This document shows positions 1-10,273 of a stretch of DNA of 64,000 nucleotides, piece after piece. Source of the DNA: Theocolax elegans (Eukaryota > Arthropoda > Insecta > Hymenoptera > Cerocephalidae); NCBI GenBank assembly GCA_026168455.1, contig CM047427.1:37018905-37082904 (forward strand), written 5' to 3'. Made by a program: the position numbers and the translations under genes. Numbering within the stretch: the first letter of the stretch is position 1; each line of letters begins with the position of its first letter. The notes beneath the pieces were generated by a model. That model was not told the origin of the DNA, did not search any database, and worked only from the letters and a program-made list of their open reading frames with translations.

Positions 1-942
1 CCGGTTTTAACAAAGGAATTCAATTAAGGGATTAACAGGAGGATTATTATTGTGTTTTCGGTTTTAGAGGAAGAGAGGATAGGAGAGAAGTATCATTAAC
101 AAGCGATAGTGAAGTTTACCTTATGATGAATATGAAGAATACTAATCTGTACTTGAATTTCCCGCGCTGTCAATTTTGAATTATCCCGCGTGTCATAAGC
201 ATGTACTGCTGCCAACTGCATCACCATATTGATAATAATATTTATTTATAGATAACCTATAAATAAATAAATAATAAATATACGTTTTTAATAACATTTA
301 CAATTATGTATTGTTAAAATTATTTATGTAATTTCATTTTTTATTTTTTTCATGTATAATATATTGTTGATATTTATTACAAAGTTAACAATAAACAAAT
401 AATTATATATTTTTATTTATACTAAAAGTTTTGCAAAAATTTATATTTGTGAATTTTATTTTATTATATTGAGTCAAATTATTTATAAATTGTTTATATT
501 TTAATTTTAATACATACGTACTTTTTTTGTGTTGGTGTGTGAAATTGGCGGGATATTCACATGTATATAAAGGGCCTAAGTCCCATATTTTGTACTCAGT
601 TCCTTTCCTGGAAACAACACATAAGGTAAGGACCGGCTTATCCACACGGAGAACTAGGTCCAAGTCGGGAAGCATCCTCGTGGTGTAACCGGCGTTCCTA
701 CCTTTTTCCCGGTATGTTTTGACAGGCTTATCGTTTAAGAGAACTTGTCAAAACATTCTATCCTTTACCACTAACACGCGCGCCATCGTCAAGATATTTC
801 TTAATTATATTAGAAAATTGCATTTGTTATTTGAATTTTATTTGTATTTTTTTTAATAATTTGAATAAATTAATAATATAATTTTAAATTAAAAATTTTT
901 TATTTTCACACCATCCTTCCTAATTGTCTTATAAAAAGAACG

Positions 943-946
<4 letters not shown>
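1..946. other. AT-rich DNA without a supported gene
   Basis: Long A/T runs occupy most of this stretch. Around 564-605 there is a TATA-like word (TATATAAAG) followed about 30 bases later by TCAGTTCC, and a GTAAGG donor-like word near 627. That arrangement resembles a core promoter or an old LTR, but I find no matching second LTR or flanking duplication. The minus-strand reading frame at 403-675 has AT-driven composition and no family motif, so I do not call it a gene. Confidence 0.4.

Positions 947-984
<38 letters not shown>
947..984. repeat. (GA)n microsatellite
   Basis: An uninterrupted run of about 19 GA dinucleotides. It produces Ser-Leu stretches in the minus-strand frames across it; these are artefacts of the repeat. 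Confidence 0.95.
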
Positions 985-986
<2 letters not shown>

Positions 987-1091
987 AATAGGTGCGGAAT
1001 GAAGCGGTGGAGGCGCACGTTATATTTAAGTTTAACACCACAATCGAGAGCGGCGTCGTCACGATTAACATTTAAAAGAAACGAAGAATAG

Positions 1092-1253
1092 AAGGGATTG
1101 TGGGTCTCCTCAGCGGAAGGTACGGCGGGGAACTTCAACCGCGAATTGGTTGATGAATTAATTAAGGAAATTTCTGGCACCGCGGAACGGATTTTTGGTG
1201 CGCAAAATGGGGAAGAAGCTTCTTATCCCTCATTTTTAGCCGATCCTTCCTGA
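1092..1253 (+). CDS. Possible exon or coding fragment, unrecognised
   Basis: An open stretch of 53 codons runs from just after a TAG to a TGA. It is richer in G/C than its surroundings and reads like real protein (for example FNRELVDELIKEISGTAERI, then a short acidic and polar tail ending FLADPS). A TCTCCTCAG acceptor-like word lies at its start, near 1104-1112, so a terminal exon beginning about 1113 is possible. No family is recognised and no donor exon was identified. It could equally be a retroelement gag remnant. Confidence 0.3.
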   Translation, partial: KGLWVSSAEGTAGNFNRELVDELIKEISGTAERIFGAQNGEEASYPSFLADPS

Positions 1254-1680
1254 AAAGCAGCCGCGCTAGCTCTCATATATAATATTGTTAATTTGTCAAA
1301 TTTGAGAACTTCCTCTCGGGTCCGCGCGGACGTGTAAAAATAACATTCATTTCTTTCGCGTTTACTACTGTTTTTCGGTTCCAAGTTGATTTTCCGTGAT
1401 CGTATTTGTCGCTGTCATCTTTAGAAGAAACCGGTACAGAAGGTTCGGACGAGTTAGTAGTCGCCGTTTGATATTGTCGGTTAATGTATTAATCAACATT
1501 GTAATAATTATTGATCGAATAAACGGTCGTTGAGCGAATAAAATAGCTTTCAATTTGTATTTCATTGTATACAATACCTCTTTTTCTTACATTATAATCT
1601 TAGTAATGTAGTGACGAAATAATGATCACATTACAACCTTTGTTTTGATATAAATATCAGCTATTTTCAAACTTTCTGTT
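1254..1680. other. Intergenic DNA, nothing recognised
   Basis: Mixed composition, GC-richer near 1250-1450 and AT-rich after. The minus-strand frame at 1365-1574 has no recognisable motif. Confidence 0.4.
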
Positions 1681-1689
1681 ATTCGACAA

Positions 1690-1880
1690 CGCCTACCTTG
1701 GGATCCCAGTGTAATTACGTGCGGTAAAACTGGTAACTTTATTTATTGTTTGATTATTGTTTATGTTATTCTTTTTATTAATTGGTTTTTTGATAATAAA
1801 TTACCACCTGAAGATGTCTGCAAATCTAGCAGACGAAACGTTGTGCTTACGTTAAATAAAGTGTTTTATTTATCTAATTA
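1690..1880 (+). mobile_element. Penelope-like element terminus with hammerhead-like motif
   Basis: The motif at 1808-1840 has CTGAAGA, a 6-bp stem (GTCTGC paired with GCAGAC) and GAAACG. This arrangement is known from termini of Penelope-like retroelements, which carry minimal hammerhead ribozymes. Related motifs occur four more times in the window, two of them next to Penelope coding sequence. One extra base (U) separates CUGAAGA from stem II compared with the canonical hammerhead, so catalysis is uncertain. No reverse transcriptase or endonuclease remains here; this is a solo end. Confidence 0.55.
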
Positions 1881-2011
1881 CTAACTTAAGATTGTTAAAT
1901 ATTTATCTACATACACACAATGGAGGATGAAAAAAATTAACTACCAATATATACTTTTCCAAAATCACTTATATGTACACCTATTCTTACTTATTTTCTA
2001 TTATTTAACAT

Positions 2012-2147
2012 TTAGAGGACCGGAGAACCATTATAATTGCTCGACCATTGATTGACCTTCGCCCCATAGTCAATCAATAATATCAGATACCTTTGTCGAC
2101 CACTTTCTGAGGGCGATTTCAAATCTCAAATCCCGATCCTCTAAAGG
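2012..2147. mobile_element. Short MITE, family shared with 17,009-17,149
   Basis: The ends are imperfect inverted repeats (TTAGAGGACCGG and CCGATCCTCTAAA). The interior shares blocks with the copy at 17,009-17,149, notably GATACCTT, then a gap, then TTTCTGAGGGCGAT and TCAAATCCCG. No coding capacity, so a non-autonomous DNA transposon is likely. The target duplication is not clear. Confidence 0.6.
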
Positions 2148-2822
2148 TTGAGTAATTTGTGATCAGTATGTGTCCCTTTCCTCTTACGCCATACACCTAA
2201 AGTTTATCTAACTGTATTTTATGATTTACAGCGTCAAGCTTTTGTCAAATCTAAAAAAGTTATAGATATAGGTTTATTTTTATCTAAATTAATACATATA
2301 GTTGTTGATATCATATTTAAAACATATTTAGTTCCTACATTATAAATAAATCCAAATTTTTTTTTACTAAATAAATTACATTCAGTTAAAAAAACAAAAA
2401 TCTGTTGTGTATTATTTTTTCAAATATTTTTGCTACATTTTATTTTCCGCTTTGTGATTCGGTATTTCTTCAGCTGTTTTCAGTATATTTGGACAAATAG
2501 GTTTTTCTATACATTGGTTAATTACATAAGCCAACGATGCTATTATAGAAGCTACGATTTTTAAAGTTTTTGTATTTATTTTATCTATTTCTTCATTTTT
2601 GAATTTTAGAGTGTTTATTATTTTTGTTATTTTGGTTGCATTATAATTTTACAGTTTACGTTAAATTGTAAATTTTAGTGTTTATAATTTTTAGTTTATT
2701 TATATTTTTTGAATTCAGTGTATGGAGAAAATTTGTATTTTAATCATGATTTAATGAAGAATTAATAAAAAAACTTATACTATATATTTTTTGTTAATAT
2801 TAACTAAACTTTTTTTTTATTT
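2148..2822. other. AT-rich intergenic DNA
   Basis: Mostly A/T with homopolymer T and A runs. No open frame or structural RNA was recognised. Confidence 0.5.
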
Positions 2823-3190
2823 TTCAAGGTGTTACGTTGCTTTTGTGCGTACACCCCTCACTCATACGCGCATTGATTTGAAAGCAGAATAACAGATTTT
2901 TTCTGTTGTTTATATTATTCTTTTCGATAGTACTATTACTATTGTCATGGTTACATAAAAAGTGTTTTTTTAACTGGGCATCGAGTCTAAACGAATCGGT
3001 ACGAAGAGTTAAATATAAAATGAAAGAGTTTACAAATTTTTATATCGACTTAAAAATGGCTTACTTTTGCATATGAATATCATATAAGAGTCAGATGTAC
3101 AAATGTACAAATTTGCTATAAAATAGCCTTTTTTACTTTTGAAGCCGTTACGTCGCTTTCGAGCATATACCCCTTACACATACACATTTA
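2823..3190. repeat. Pair of diverged direct repeats
   Basis: A block at about 2823-2880 (GTTACGTTGCTTTTG, then TACACCCCTCACTCATAC) recurs in diverged form at about 3136-3190 (GTTACGTCGCTTTCG, then ATACCCCTTACACATAC). The second copy lies just before the pseudogene at 3196, so the pair may be parts of one decayed element. The class is unknown. Confidence 0.4.
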
Positions 3191-3195
3191 GTTAA

Positions 3196-3598
3196 ATGAA
3201 ACAATTTGTAAAATCTTTGGATAGCCAATGGCAGTGTTTTGCTTACTTGACAGAACAGTTTCCAGCTTTATCTACTCGAAAGTTGAATGAAGTTATCTTT
3301 GGTGGTCCTGAAATTCATAAATTGTTATAAGATGAATCCTTTTTTACTACTATGTTCAAGAAATGACGAGCTGTAGGACTGAGTTTCAAGATAATTTGAA
3401 AATTTTCAGGGTAATCACAAAAATCTCAAAAAGTACGAGGAACAAGACTACTTGATAAATTACAAGTTGCATTTCCTCCTTTCACATTTTGATGATTTCC
3501 TACGAAATCTTGGGGATTACAGTGAAGAATAAGGAGAACGCTTTCATCAAGATATGACAGAAATGGGAAGTCGTTATCGGGGTATGTGGAATGCTTAA
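3196..3598 (+). pseudogene. Broken copy of an arthropod repeat-associated protein
   Basis: The first 44 codons are open (MKQFVKSLDSQWQCFAYLTE at the start, then FPALSTRKLNEVIFGGPEIH) and end in TAA. After lesions in all frames, the same strand resumes with a segment containing DDFLRNLGDYSEEQGERFHQ and then GSRYRGMWNA followed by a stop. I recognise this as a family found in many copies in arthropod genomes, probably transposon-derived, but cannot name its function. Stops and frameshifts show it is dead. The minus-strand frame at 3426-3692 is only its shadow. Confidence 0.6.
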
Positions 3599-4033
3599 AA
3601 GAGTCAGTAAGACCAAGTTGTCTTAAATGTTTTTCTTTCCTGTATATACTGTTTTTAAGATAAGTAATTTTTTGGCTTACTGATATGTGCACAAGATTTT
3701 CAGGTTTCTGACTACTTAAAATTTATTCACGTACATTTCTCTATTTTAAAAATTTACCATGCATCGAGTTTTAAAGTTAAACGGTTATGAAGTTATTAGT
3801 TTAATCTTACTTATTTCTTTGTATAAGGAATTGTCTTGCAGCTTGTAGTATATATAATCTGTAAGATTTTTTGACTCTCTCAGTCAAGATTTTCACAGTA
3901 CATAGTGCTATTGTGTTATGGGGTTATAAGTGAATTTTATTAAGGATTTTATGTTGCAAGCTTTTGGTTTTGTACGTGAGGGTATCGAATTATGGGAAAA
4001 TCGGTCTAAATATATTATATTTTTTTATATCCC

Positions 4034-4251
4034 TAGTAAAAAATCTCACGTGAGATCTCATGCAAAAATTTCATGTGACTTTTCATTTGGAACGCTGCTC
4101 AAATTTTCCAAATCATAAGAAATCAATTTGTGATATGGTGAGTCACTTTCTAATTATAGCACCTCCAAGGTAAGTTAAAAAATTAAGGGTTTAAGACGTT
4201 TCAGATGTTCTAATTGAAAAGTCACATGAGATCTCACGATATTTTTTACTA
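4034..4251. mobile_element. MITE-like inverted-repeat element (about 218 bp)
   Basis: The ends are TAGTAAAAAAT and its complement ATTTTTTACTA. Inside, both arms carry GTGAGATCTCATG-type words and a CATGTGACTTTTCA block in opposite orientation. It has no coding capacity. A non-autonomous DNA transposon is the simplest reading. Confidence 0.6.
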
Positions 4252-4869
4252 CAGATCATATAATTAAACGTTTTTATTATGCATCCTCTCCTAATAAATA
4301 TAATAAATAATTATGAGTTTTTTTCTTAATTTTAAAAGTGTCGTTGATTTGTTATATTTCTACATTTTTTACAAAATACACTATTATATTATTTTAATGC
4401 ACTATAATTGTATTAAATCAAAAGGCGCAATAGCGTCTGACGCAAGTATAAAGGCGTGTATTCTATTATTTATTAATTATATTATGTAATTTTAATCAAA
4501 CTTTACCTTTTTTATTTATTTCTTGATTGTACAACACATTTTGTGGGCATTCTTTCAAGCACAATAAAGAAATACCGGGTTTAAAGAAATTAAGCGAGCA
4601 GTCACAGAGGTAATGGTAAAAATTCAAATGTGGTCGTTAATTATATAAAACTTCAAATTAAAATAAAATAATAAAATAAAGTATAATGTATATGAAAAAT
4701 AAAAGATAAACGCCAAGAATAATATCATAACAATTAACTATTTTAACAATTAACAATAATAAAATGTAATAAACGAATGCAACTCAATTATTTTAACAAT
4801 ATAAATAATATAATAATAAATAATTAAAATAAAAGATATAAATAAAATACAACGAAAAACAAACAAGAT
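4252..4869. other. AT-rich DNA, perhaps the decayed 3' end of the adjacent LINE
   Basis: A/T-rich sequence without an open frame. It lies beyond the 3' end of the minus-strand LINE coding sequence, where the related copy at 45,490-48,316 also has an AT-rich tail, so part of it may be LINE 3' UTR (inference). Confidence 0.4.
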
Positions 4870-6698
4870 AATATCAATTAAGCGCAGCTTCAGCATTGTC
4901 AAGCAGTGAGGTCAGGGTGTACCTGAGCAAGATGATGTGACAGAGAGAATCTAGGGGAATTATGAGCAATGATAGTGAAAGCTAGTAAACCAATCATAAG
5001 TAAGAGTTTGGACTCAACAGACAGCCATTTCAGACCCAGCCTAAACGGGGTAATATGTTTTCTCCTAGAAAGATTACCTCAGACGAATCTCACACAGGCA
5101 TTGAATAAGCACTGAAGCTTAAGATTTCTGTTTTGTGCAAGTGTAAAACTCCATGCATCCGTTGTTAGATCAATAGAATATGCTTCGACCATTCAAGAGT
5201 AGGTGACAACCACATGCCCAATGACTTAATCTCATTTTCATTTCTTAAAAATTCAGAGTTAACTCTAACTTTCGGAAAGTGCTCAAACCAATACGCGAAT
5301 CATTGGATACTGTGACCCCTGCGAAACCCCACGTGGCGTAATGAACACGACTCTAAGGGGACCAAAAGTGCACGCTTTCAATAACCAGGAAAAATTTCCC
5401 TATTCAGCAAATCATTAAACAAGTACGCCAAAAACGGTGATAACTGCGGCTCAAGCATCTGACGACGAGACGAGAATTTAAACAACGAAGAGTTAACAGA
5501 CGGATGATCCAGCAAAAAAAGGAAAGAGTCAACAAAATGAGGAAAAGCGGTGAGATGGCATCAGAGATAGAGGCGTAACGAAGGTCGAGTTGATGAGTGG
5601 AAAAGTATGTTAAAGGTGATGGTGGGGGGCTAGAACCCAGGCCCATATTTTTAAGAGTTTTCCGTTTCTTCGACGAGTCACACGCGTCACCAAGCCTATC
5701 AGTACGGTACCAGAATTTAATTGAGTGTAGGGCATTAGAAACACGTCTGCGAAGAGATTTAAACACTTGATAATCAGCGGACAGGCTTGTTCTTTTGAAT
5801 TTGCTATCTGCAGCATTCCTTTCCCCAATGACAAGCCTAATTTCCCGTGTAACCCAGGGTTTGAATAAGGGTTTAATAGGAAGGAGTCTTCTAGGTGCCA
5901 GGGTGATAAAAGTAGATATAATTGAATTAATGAGTTGAGAGATGACATTCATATGATGAGAAGGATCGATGGAAAAGATTGATGATTGGTAATAATAGTC
6001 AGTCGAACGATGAAGAGGTATGGCTAGAAAAAGAAGAATAGGAATGAGATATATTTTGCTGGTGGAGCCTTACATGATTATTTACAGATGGTGGCAAAGT
6101 GGAATGAAATGAGGTAGATGAGGGGTGAGTGATGGTTGAGTCCAAGTGGACAAAAATAACATGACTAGATCATGGAGATTAATCCCCTCAAGATTACGCG
6201 ACCTAAACCATTTTACCTTGGATGGCACACTAGTAGAGTTAAGCGAAAGTTCAATGGCATCATGCCCATCAGCAAAAGACACCTTGGACTTCTTATATTC
6301 ATAGTATTGAGTATTGTCACGAATCGTGAAGAGATCCAGCCATGTATGTAAGACCCTAGTTGATGTTAATGCATGATGGGTTGGTTCAGAGGGAACCACT
6401 GTTAGGCCCAGTGTGGTCCCCATGTCTATGTTAAAATCACCCGCAACTACGACATGGTCATATAAATGTATTACGTCCGCAGGAGTATTAAAGAAAGAAG
6501 TGGGATATGCAGGTGTAGGTCTCCGATAAACAACTGCCAATAATATTGAGGCACACTTTCTAGACAGCTGAAGAATAAGAAATTCAGTAGAATTAGAAAA
6601 TACTGGGTAAAAGTGTGAGATTACTCTGACCCCATACTCCTTTCGGACGTAGGTCGCCATTCCTTCGCCCTTCTTACCAACCTTGTCAAGTCTATAAA
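4870..6698 (-). pseudogene. LINE fragment: endonuclease and degenerate reverse transcriptase (LINE A, copy 1)
   Basis: Reading on the minus strand from 6698, an apurinic-type endonuclease segment is visible (6660-6082: VVYRRPTPAYP, then the GDFNID catalytic motif, then HTWLDLF near its end). A linker and reverse transcriptase follow. Frames shift at about 5950 and again near 5400. At about 5200-5250 the minus strand still encodes the RT C-terminal signature (SLGMWLSPTLEWS). It belongs to the same family as the copies at 45,490-48,316 and 59,118-61,620. The 5' part of its endonuclease lies beyond the LTR element, at 13,849-14,170, so this LINE is older than the LTR insertion. Confidence 0.8.
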
Positions 6699-6702
6699 GT
6701 AT
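6699..6702. repeat. Target-site duplication (AGTA), left
   Basis: AGTA directly precedes the TGTAACGG terminus of the LTR and is repeated at 13,845-13,848 after the other LTR. A 4-bp duplication fits Ty3/gypsy integrases. Confidence 0.85.
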
Positions 6703-7737
6703 GTAACGGTGTGAATCTTTGCCGGACCTTGCTCAGATTCCAGGATTCAGGTTTTAAGGAATTTGAAATGAAGTACCACTATTTATAATAAAGGCTAATT
6801 ATATTAAGACTATGTACAAATATACAAAAGAACTAAAGATATAATGCAAATGTTGCCAGCCCGCCTGGTCTTGGTCGGGTGAAGTAGTTAATTAGTCTGT
6901 AATCAAATCAAGACAAAATACTTAATTATTACACGATCTACGAACTTTACAATGCTATCTTATAACTAGTTACACGTATGTTCATGGGGATACGATCGGG
7001 ATAATCTACGTGTGCTCACGAAGATACAGTCGGGATAATCCACGTGTGCTCACGAGGATACGGTCGGGATAATCTACGTGTGCTCACGAAGATATGGTCG
7101 GGATAATCCACGTGTGCTCACGAGGATACGCTCGGGATAGTCTACGCGTGCTCACGAAAAGGCTACGAACAGGATTAGACACCACGTGTGCTCACGAGTT
7201 GACTACGGTAGCATGCGGTTAAGGTAACGGTCGGTGCGGTATACGGTAACTCGTGTTTACGAACGTGTGCTCACAAATGTATCCACGGTTGCTGCACTAG
7301 GTCGGAGAAAGGGGCTGGTCGTGTGCTCACGGCCAGTCCGATCTGACGTCCAGTTGCAGACTGCCTACTAGTGGTTTCGGTGCGCCTTATATACCCGATT
7401 CTACGAGAGCGCGCATGCGTATAACGCCTGTTCCCCCACTCCGGACGGGGTCAATGAACTGGCGAGTAGGCACAGTAGTGGGGAGGCGGTCAATGACTCT
7501 AATCTATTTATAGCGCGGTCGTTGAACTCGCGTTTAACGGCACGTGTCTATCGCGAAGCTATCTTAATATACTACGTACTTATTATTATTATATAAACAA
7601 AGTTTATTAATTAATTGTAAATATTATTATACATTCTTATTGGTTACAGAGGATTTGGTCTCGGATAATTATAGTAAATTAACAATTTATAAGATAATTT
7701 TACGCAATACTAGTGCGTGTGTTTATCACACGTCACA
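6703..7737 (-). repeat. 3' LTR of the gypsy-like element (left copy)
   Basis: About 1,035 bp, with plus-strand ends TGTAACGG and CGTCACA. It is highly similar to 12,808-13,844 through most of its length. The main differences are in the tandem-repeat part (about 6,980-7,200), where this copy has more units and different joining sequence. Since the LTRs were identical at insertion, these differences arose later by repeat slippage or recombination. Confidence 0.9.
6985..7160. repeat. 34-bp tandem repeat inside the LTR
   Basis: About five units with consensus parts GATACGGTCGGGATAATC and CACGTGTGCTCACGA. The other LTR carries a shorter, rearranged version at about 13,105-13,245. Tandem E-box-like CACGTG words in an LTR could be regulatory, but that is inference from position and composition only. 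Confidence 0.8.
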
Positions 7738-7756
7738 TTCCCCTCTTTCTTCGGAG
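7738..7756 (-). promoter_or_regulatory. Polypurine tract next to the 3' LTR
   Basis: On the minus strand the bases just before the 3' LTR read GAAGAAAGAGGGGAA. A purine run at this position primes plus-strand DNA synthesis in LTR retroelements. Confidence 0.75.
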
Positions 7757-7800
7757 AGTAAAAATTCGGTAATTTTTATTCTTAAAAAAAAAATATAATA

Positions 7801-8577
7801 CTACAAAAATAAAATTAAGAGTATAAGATTAACGCATTGAAAGTGTGAAAAAATTAAATTTACCGTTCGAAGTGGTCCTACATGACGAATGGTTCCTGTG
7901 TGTGGGTTGAGTCGTAAGAGTCTTTTTCCCTCGGCAGTCCTAATTACGTATTTTTTTACTCCCAACGGTACTTGAATCCTTGTTCCGTCCGGTAGTTGTT
8001 GTTCAGTATGCGGGAGTGTGTCAGTACGGTCGCGGTGTTGAACTAGAGCCGGTATAGGTGTTGGGGCTCTTGCCGGAATGGCTGTTAGAGCTTCGGCATC
8101 CTGGATCCGCAAAGGCTCTCTAGCCTGAGGTGCTGCTGGCGGTACCTCACGAATCACTTGTACCTCCTCGATGGCAAACAGAGGTAGTGGTAGTTCCATC
8201 GGCAGCTGACGTCGCATCGGTGGTTGAATTTGTGGCGATGTCTCTTCACTCGTTAGATTGATGATCTCGGGGGTTGGACTTGTCCTCCTCGGCCATATTC
8301 TCCTGGTGTTTAATCTTCCCCTGGTATCTACTAATCTTGGACGAGGGCGTATTGGAAGGCGATGCTGCGGCGACACAATTATGTCTGTAATAATGCGCGG
8401 TTGTACTACCGCGATTTCCCGGTTTTGAATCGGTGTAGGAGTATAAGTTCCTCTTGGAACATTATTTGCCACTGGTGCCGGTACGTACTCCTCTAAATTT
8501 TCCTCACGGAGATCATTGAACCAAGCAAAGCCTCTTTCATCGAGCTCTCGAATCATTTCTTCGAAGATTGTTTCCAT
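7801..8577 (-). CDS. Extra 3' ORF of the LTR element, proline-rich, unknown
   Basis: An intact 258-codon frame lies between the integrase end and the polypurine tract, where an env gene would sit in env-bearing elements. The start METIFEEMIRELDERGF is acidic. The middle is rich in Pro, Arg and Thr (for example around PTPIQNREIA and RPRPRLVDTRGR). Near residues 200-235 there is a basic block, LGVKKYVIRTAEGKRLLRLN. No signal peptide, furin-type site or internal membrane helix is evident; only the last 20 residues are hydrophobic. So it does not look like Env. It is notable that this frame is open while pol is broken. A nucleic-acid-binding or gag-like accessory role is possible but not shown. 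Confidence 0.6.
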   Translation of the reverse strand: METIFEEMIRELDERGFAWFNDLREENLEEYVPAPVANNVPRGTYTPTPIQNREIAVVQPRIITDIIVSPQHRLPIRPRPRLVDTRGRLNTRRIWPRRTSPTPEIINLTSEETSPQIQPPMRRQLPMELPLPLFAIEEVQVIREVPPAAPQAREPLRIQDAEALTAIPARAPTPIPALVQHRDRTDTLPHTEQQLPDGTRIQVPLGVKKYVIRTAEGKRLLRLNPHTGTIRHVGPLRTVNLIFSHFQCVNLILLILFL

Positions 8578-8723
8578 TGCTCACTCTTCGATGGCTTCAG
8601 ATGGACTGATAAAATTCGTTTCTTGGAACTCATATATATAACTTGAAGTTATTACTTTTTATAGCGAGTGGCGGAGAATCGCGTAGCCATCTAGCGGAGT
8701 TTTTTTTTAAACTACTTTTTATT

Positions 8724-9620
8724 TTAATGTAACAGCCGCCCTGCGGCTTCTATAGGTATTATCACGGTGTTTACGGAGTTTTCATAATGCGGCTTGATAT
8801 CTTTGACGTGAATATGTTTAGTTATTCGCCCATTTCTTTGTAAATCAAAAATAACTGGTGATATTTTTCGTTTTACTACGTACGGTCCATCGAATTTGGG
8901 TGCTAGCTTTGCATTAAATTTTTCTGCTTTGTTAGACAGCTTAAAAGTCTTCATCCATACTTTATCACCTATATTTGGTGTCCATGCTCTTCGTCGAAGA
9001 TCGTAGTGCTTTTGTTGTTTTTGGAAACTTTGGGCGAGATTTATTTTAACTAATTCAATAGGTTCGTGTATCCTCTTAATGCGAGTTTCGGTATTACAAG
9101 TAGCACTACTTGTTGGTTGATGGATGGTAAATTCTCTTCCATGATTCAGGTATGCAGGGGAAAATATAGTAGAATCACTGTGAGCGGTATTATAGGCGAA
9201 GGCAATTTCGGGTAGGTGATTATCCCACTTGGTTTGATTTTTCTCTATATATTGTGCAATTATAGTTTTAATTACATGGTTTGCTCTTTCCACGGGATTA
9301 CATTGCGGTGCATATGGCGGTGTCTTTCGGTGTGTAATTCCGTGATTCTTTAATAAGTCTTCTACTTCTTTACTAATAAATTGTTTACCATTATCGCTGA
9401 CTATAATTTTTGGGCATCCGTGTTGGAAAATTACTTGTTCTTTAATGGCTTTTGCAATAGCTTTTCCGGTAGCTTTATTCAAAGCTCTCAGTTCTATCCA
9501 TTTGGTAAAACGATCTTGCATTACAAGTAACCAAATTTTTCCGCTAGTGGATCGAGGTTGTGGTCCTACAAGATTTATTGATACTATTTCCCATGGTTGT
9601 TGAACATTTGTTGGATGCAT
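8724..9620 (-). pseudogene. pol: integrase core and C-terminal domain
   Basis: The frame holds the retroviral-type integrase core: LVGPQPRSTSGK, DRFTKW, the second catalytic Asp in SDNGKQF, and the Glu in NPVERANH, followed by a C-terminal segment with LAPKFDGPYVVKRK. At the first catalytic position the protein has Asn (codon AAT, in SINLVGP) where the family has Asp, which should abolish strand transfer. The upstream HHCC zinc domain is almost wholly missing: a deletion with frameshift near 9,620-9,690 joins the RNase H tail to the second half of the zinc motif. Confidence 0.85.
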
Positions 9621-10186
9621 AAGACCGGCTTTCGTTTGTTGTTGTACTTTATATTGTTGGCATGTAGTAAAGTATTAAAGTCTAACGTATGTAGAATATG
9701 TTTGTATAGTTTCCCTTCTTTAATACAAAATTCCGGATTCTCCTTCGGTTGCGTTTTTACTTCTTTAAATTTTGTATTATACCACGAGCAGTTTTTACGG
9801 TTGGCTACAGAACATATTTCGATAGGCTGTCGTGATAAAGCATCGGCTACATTGTTTTCGGCTCCTCTTCGGTAACGGATTTCCATATCCCATTGGTCTA
9901 ATTCCATTCTCCAACGAGCAATTCTTCCTGACGGATTATCAATTTTTTCCAACCATTTCAAAGATTGATGATCGGTTAATACTACAAAATGATAACCTTC
10001 TAAGTAGTCTCGCATTTTCCAGATACCCCATTTTACTGCTAGGCATTCTTTTTCGGTGGCAGAGTAGTTTTTCTCTGCTTTATTTAAAGTTTTGCTGGCA
10101 TACGCTATGACTTTTTCTTGTCTATCTATTTCTTGAGTTAATACTGCTCCTAGCCCATCATTACTAGCATCTGTTTGTAAACACAT
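9584..10186 (-). pseudogene. pol: RNase H domain
   Basis: A clear Ty3/gypsy RNase H: TDASNDGLGAVLTQ at the start, then YASKTLNKAEKNYSATEKEC, LTDHQSLKWL, and the end motif RRGAENNVADALSRQP. It continues in the same sense from the RT at 10,274, separated by a TGA where a Trp is expected (after RNNTTWH). Its tail runs out of frame into the truncated integrase N-terminus. Confidence 0.9.
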
Positions 10187-10273
10187 TGTTTTTTTAAAAT
10201 CCGGGCATGTTAAAATGGGAGCATTTGTTAAATGTTCTTTGATTTTATCGAAGGCTTCTTGCTGCTCAGGTCC

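Noticed and set aside
403..675. 90-codon minus-strand frame
   Set aside because: Half of it is AT-driven Asn/Ile/Lys sequence and no family motif is present.
6985..7160. CRISPR-like spacing of repeats
   Set aside because: The units abut directly without unique spacers, lie inside an LTR, and the genome is eukaryotic.
7801..8577. Envelope gene of an errantivirus
   Set aside because: No signal peptide, cleavage site or membrane anchor pattern; composition is unlike Env.
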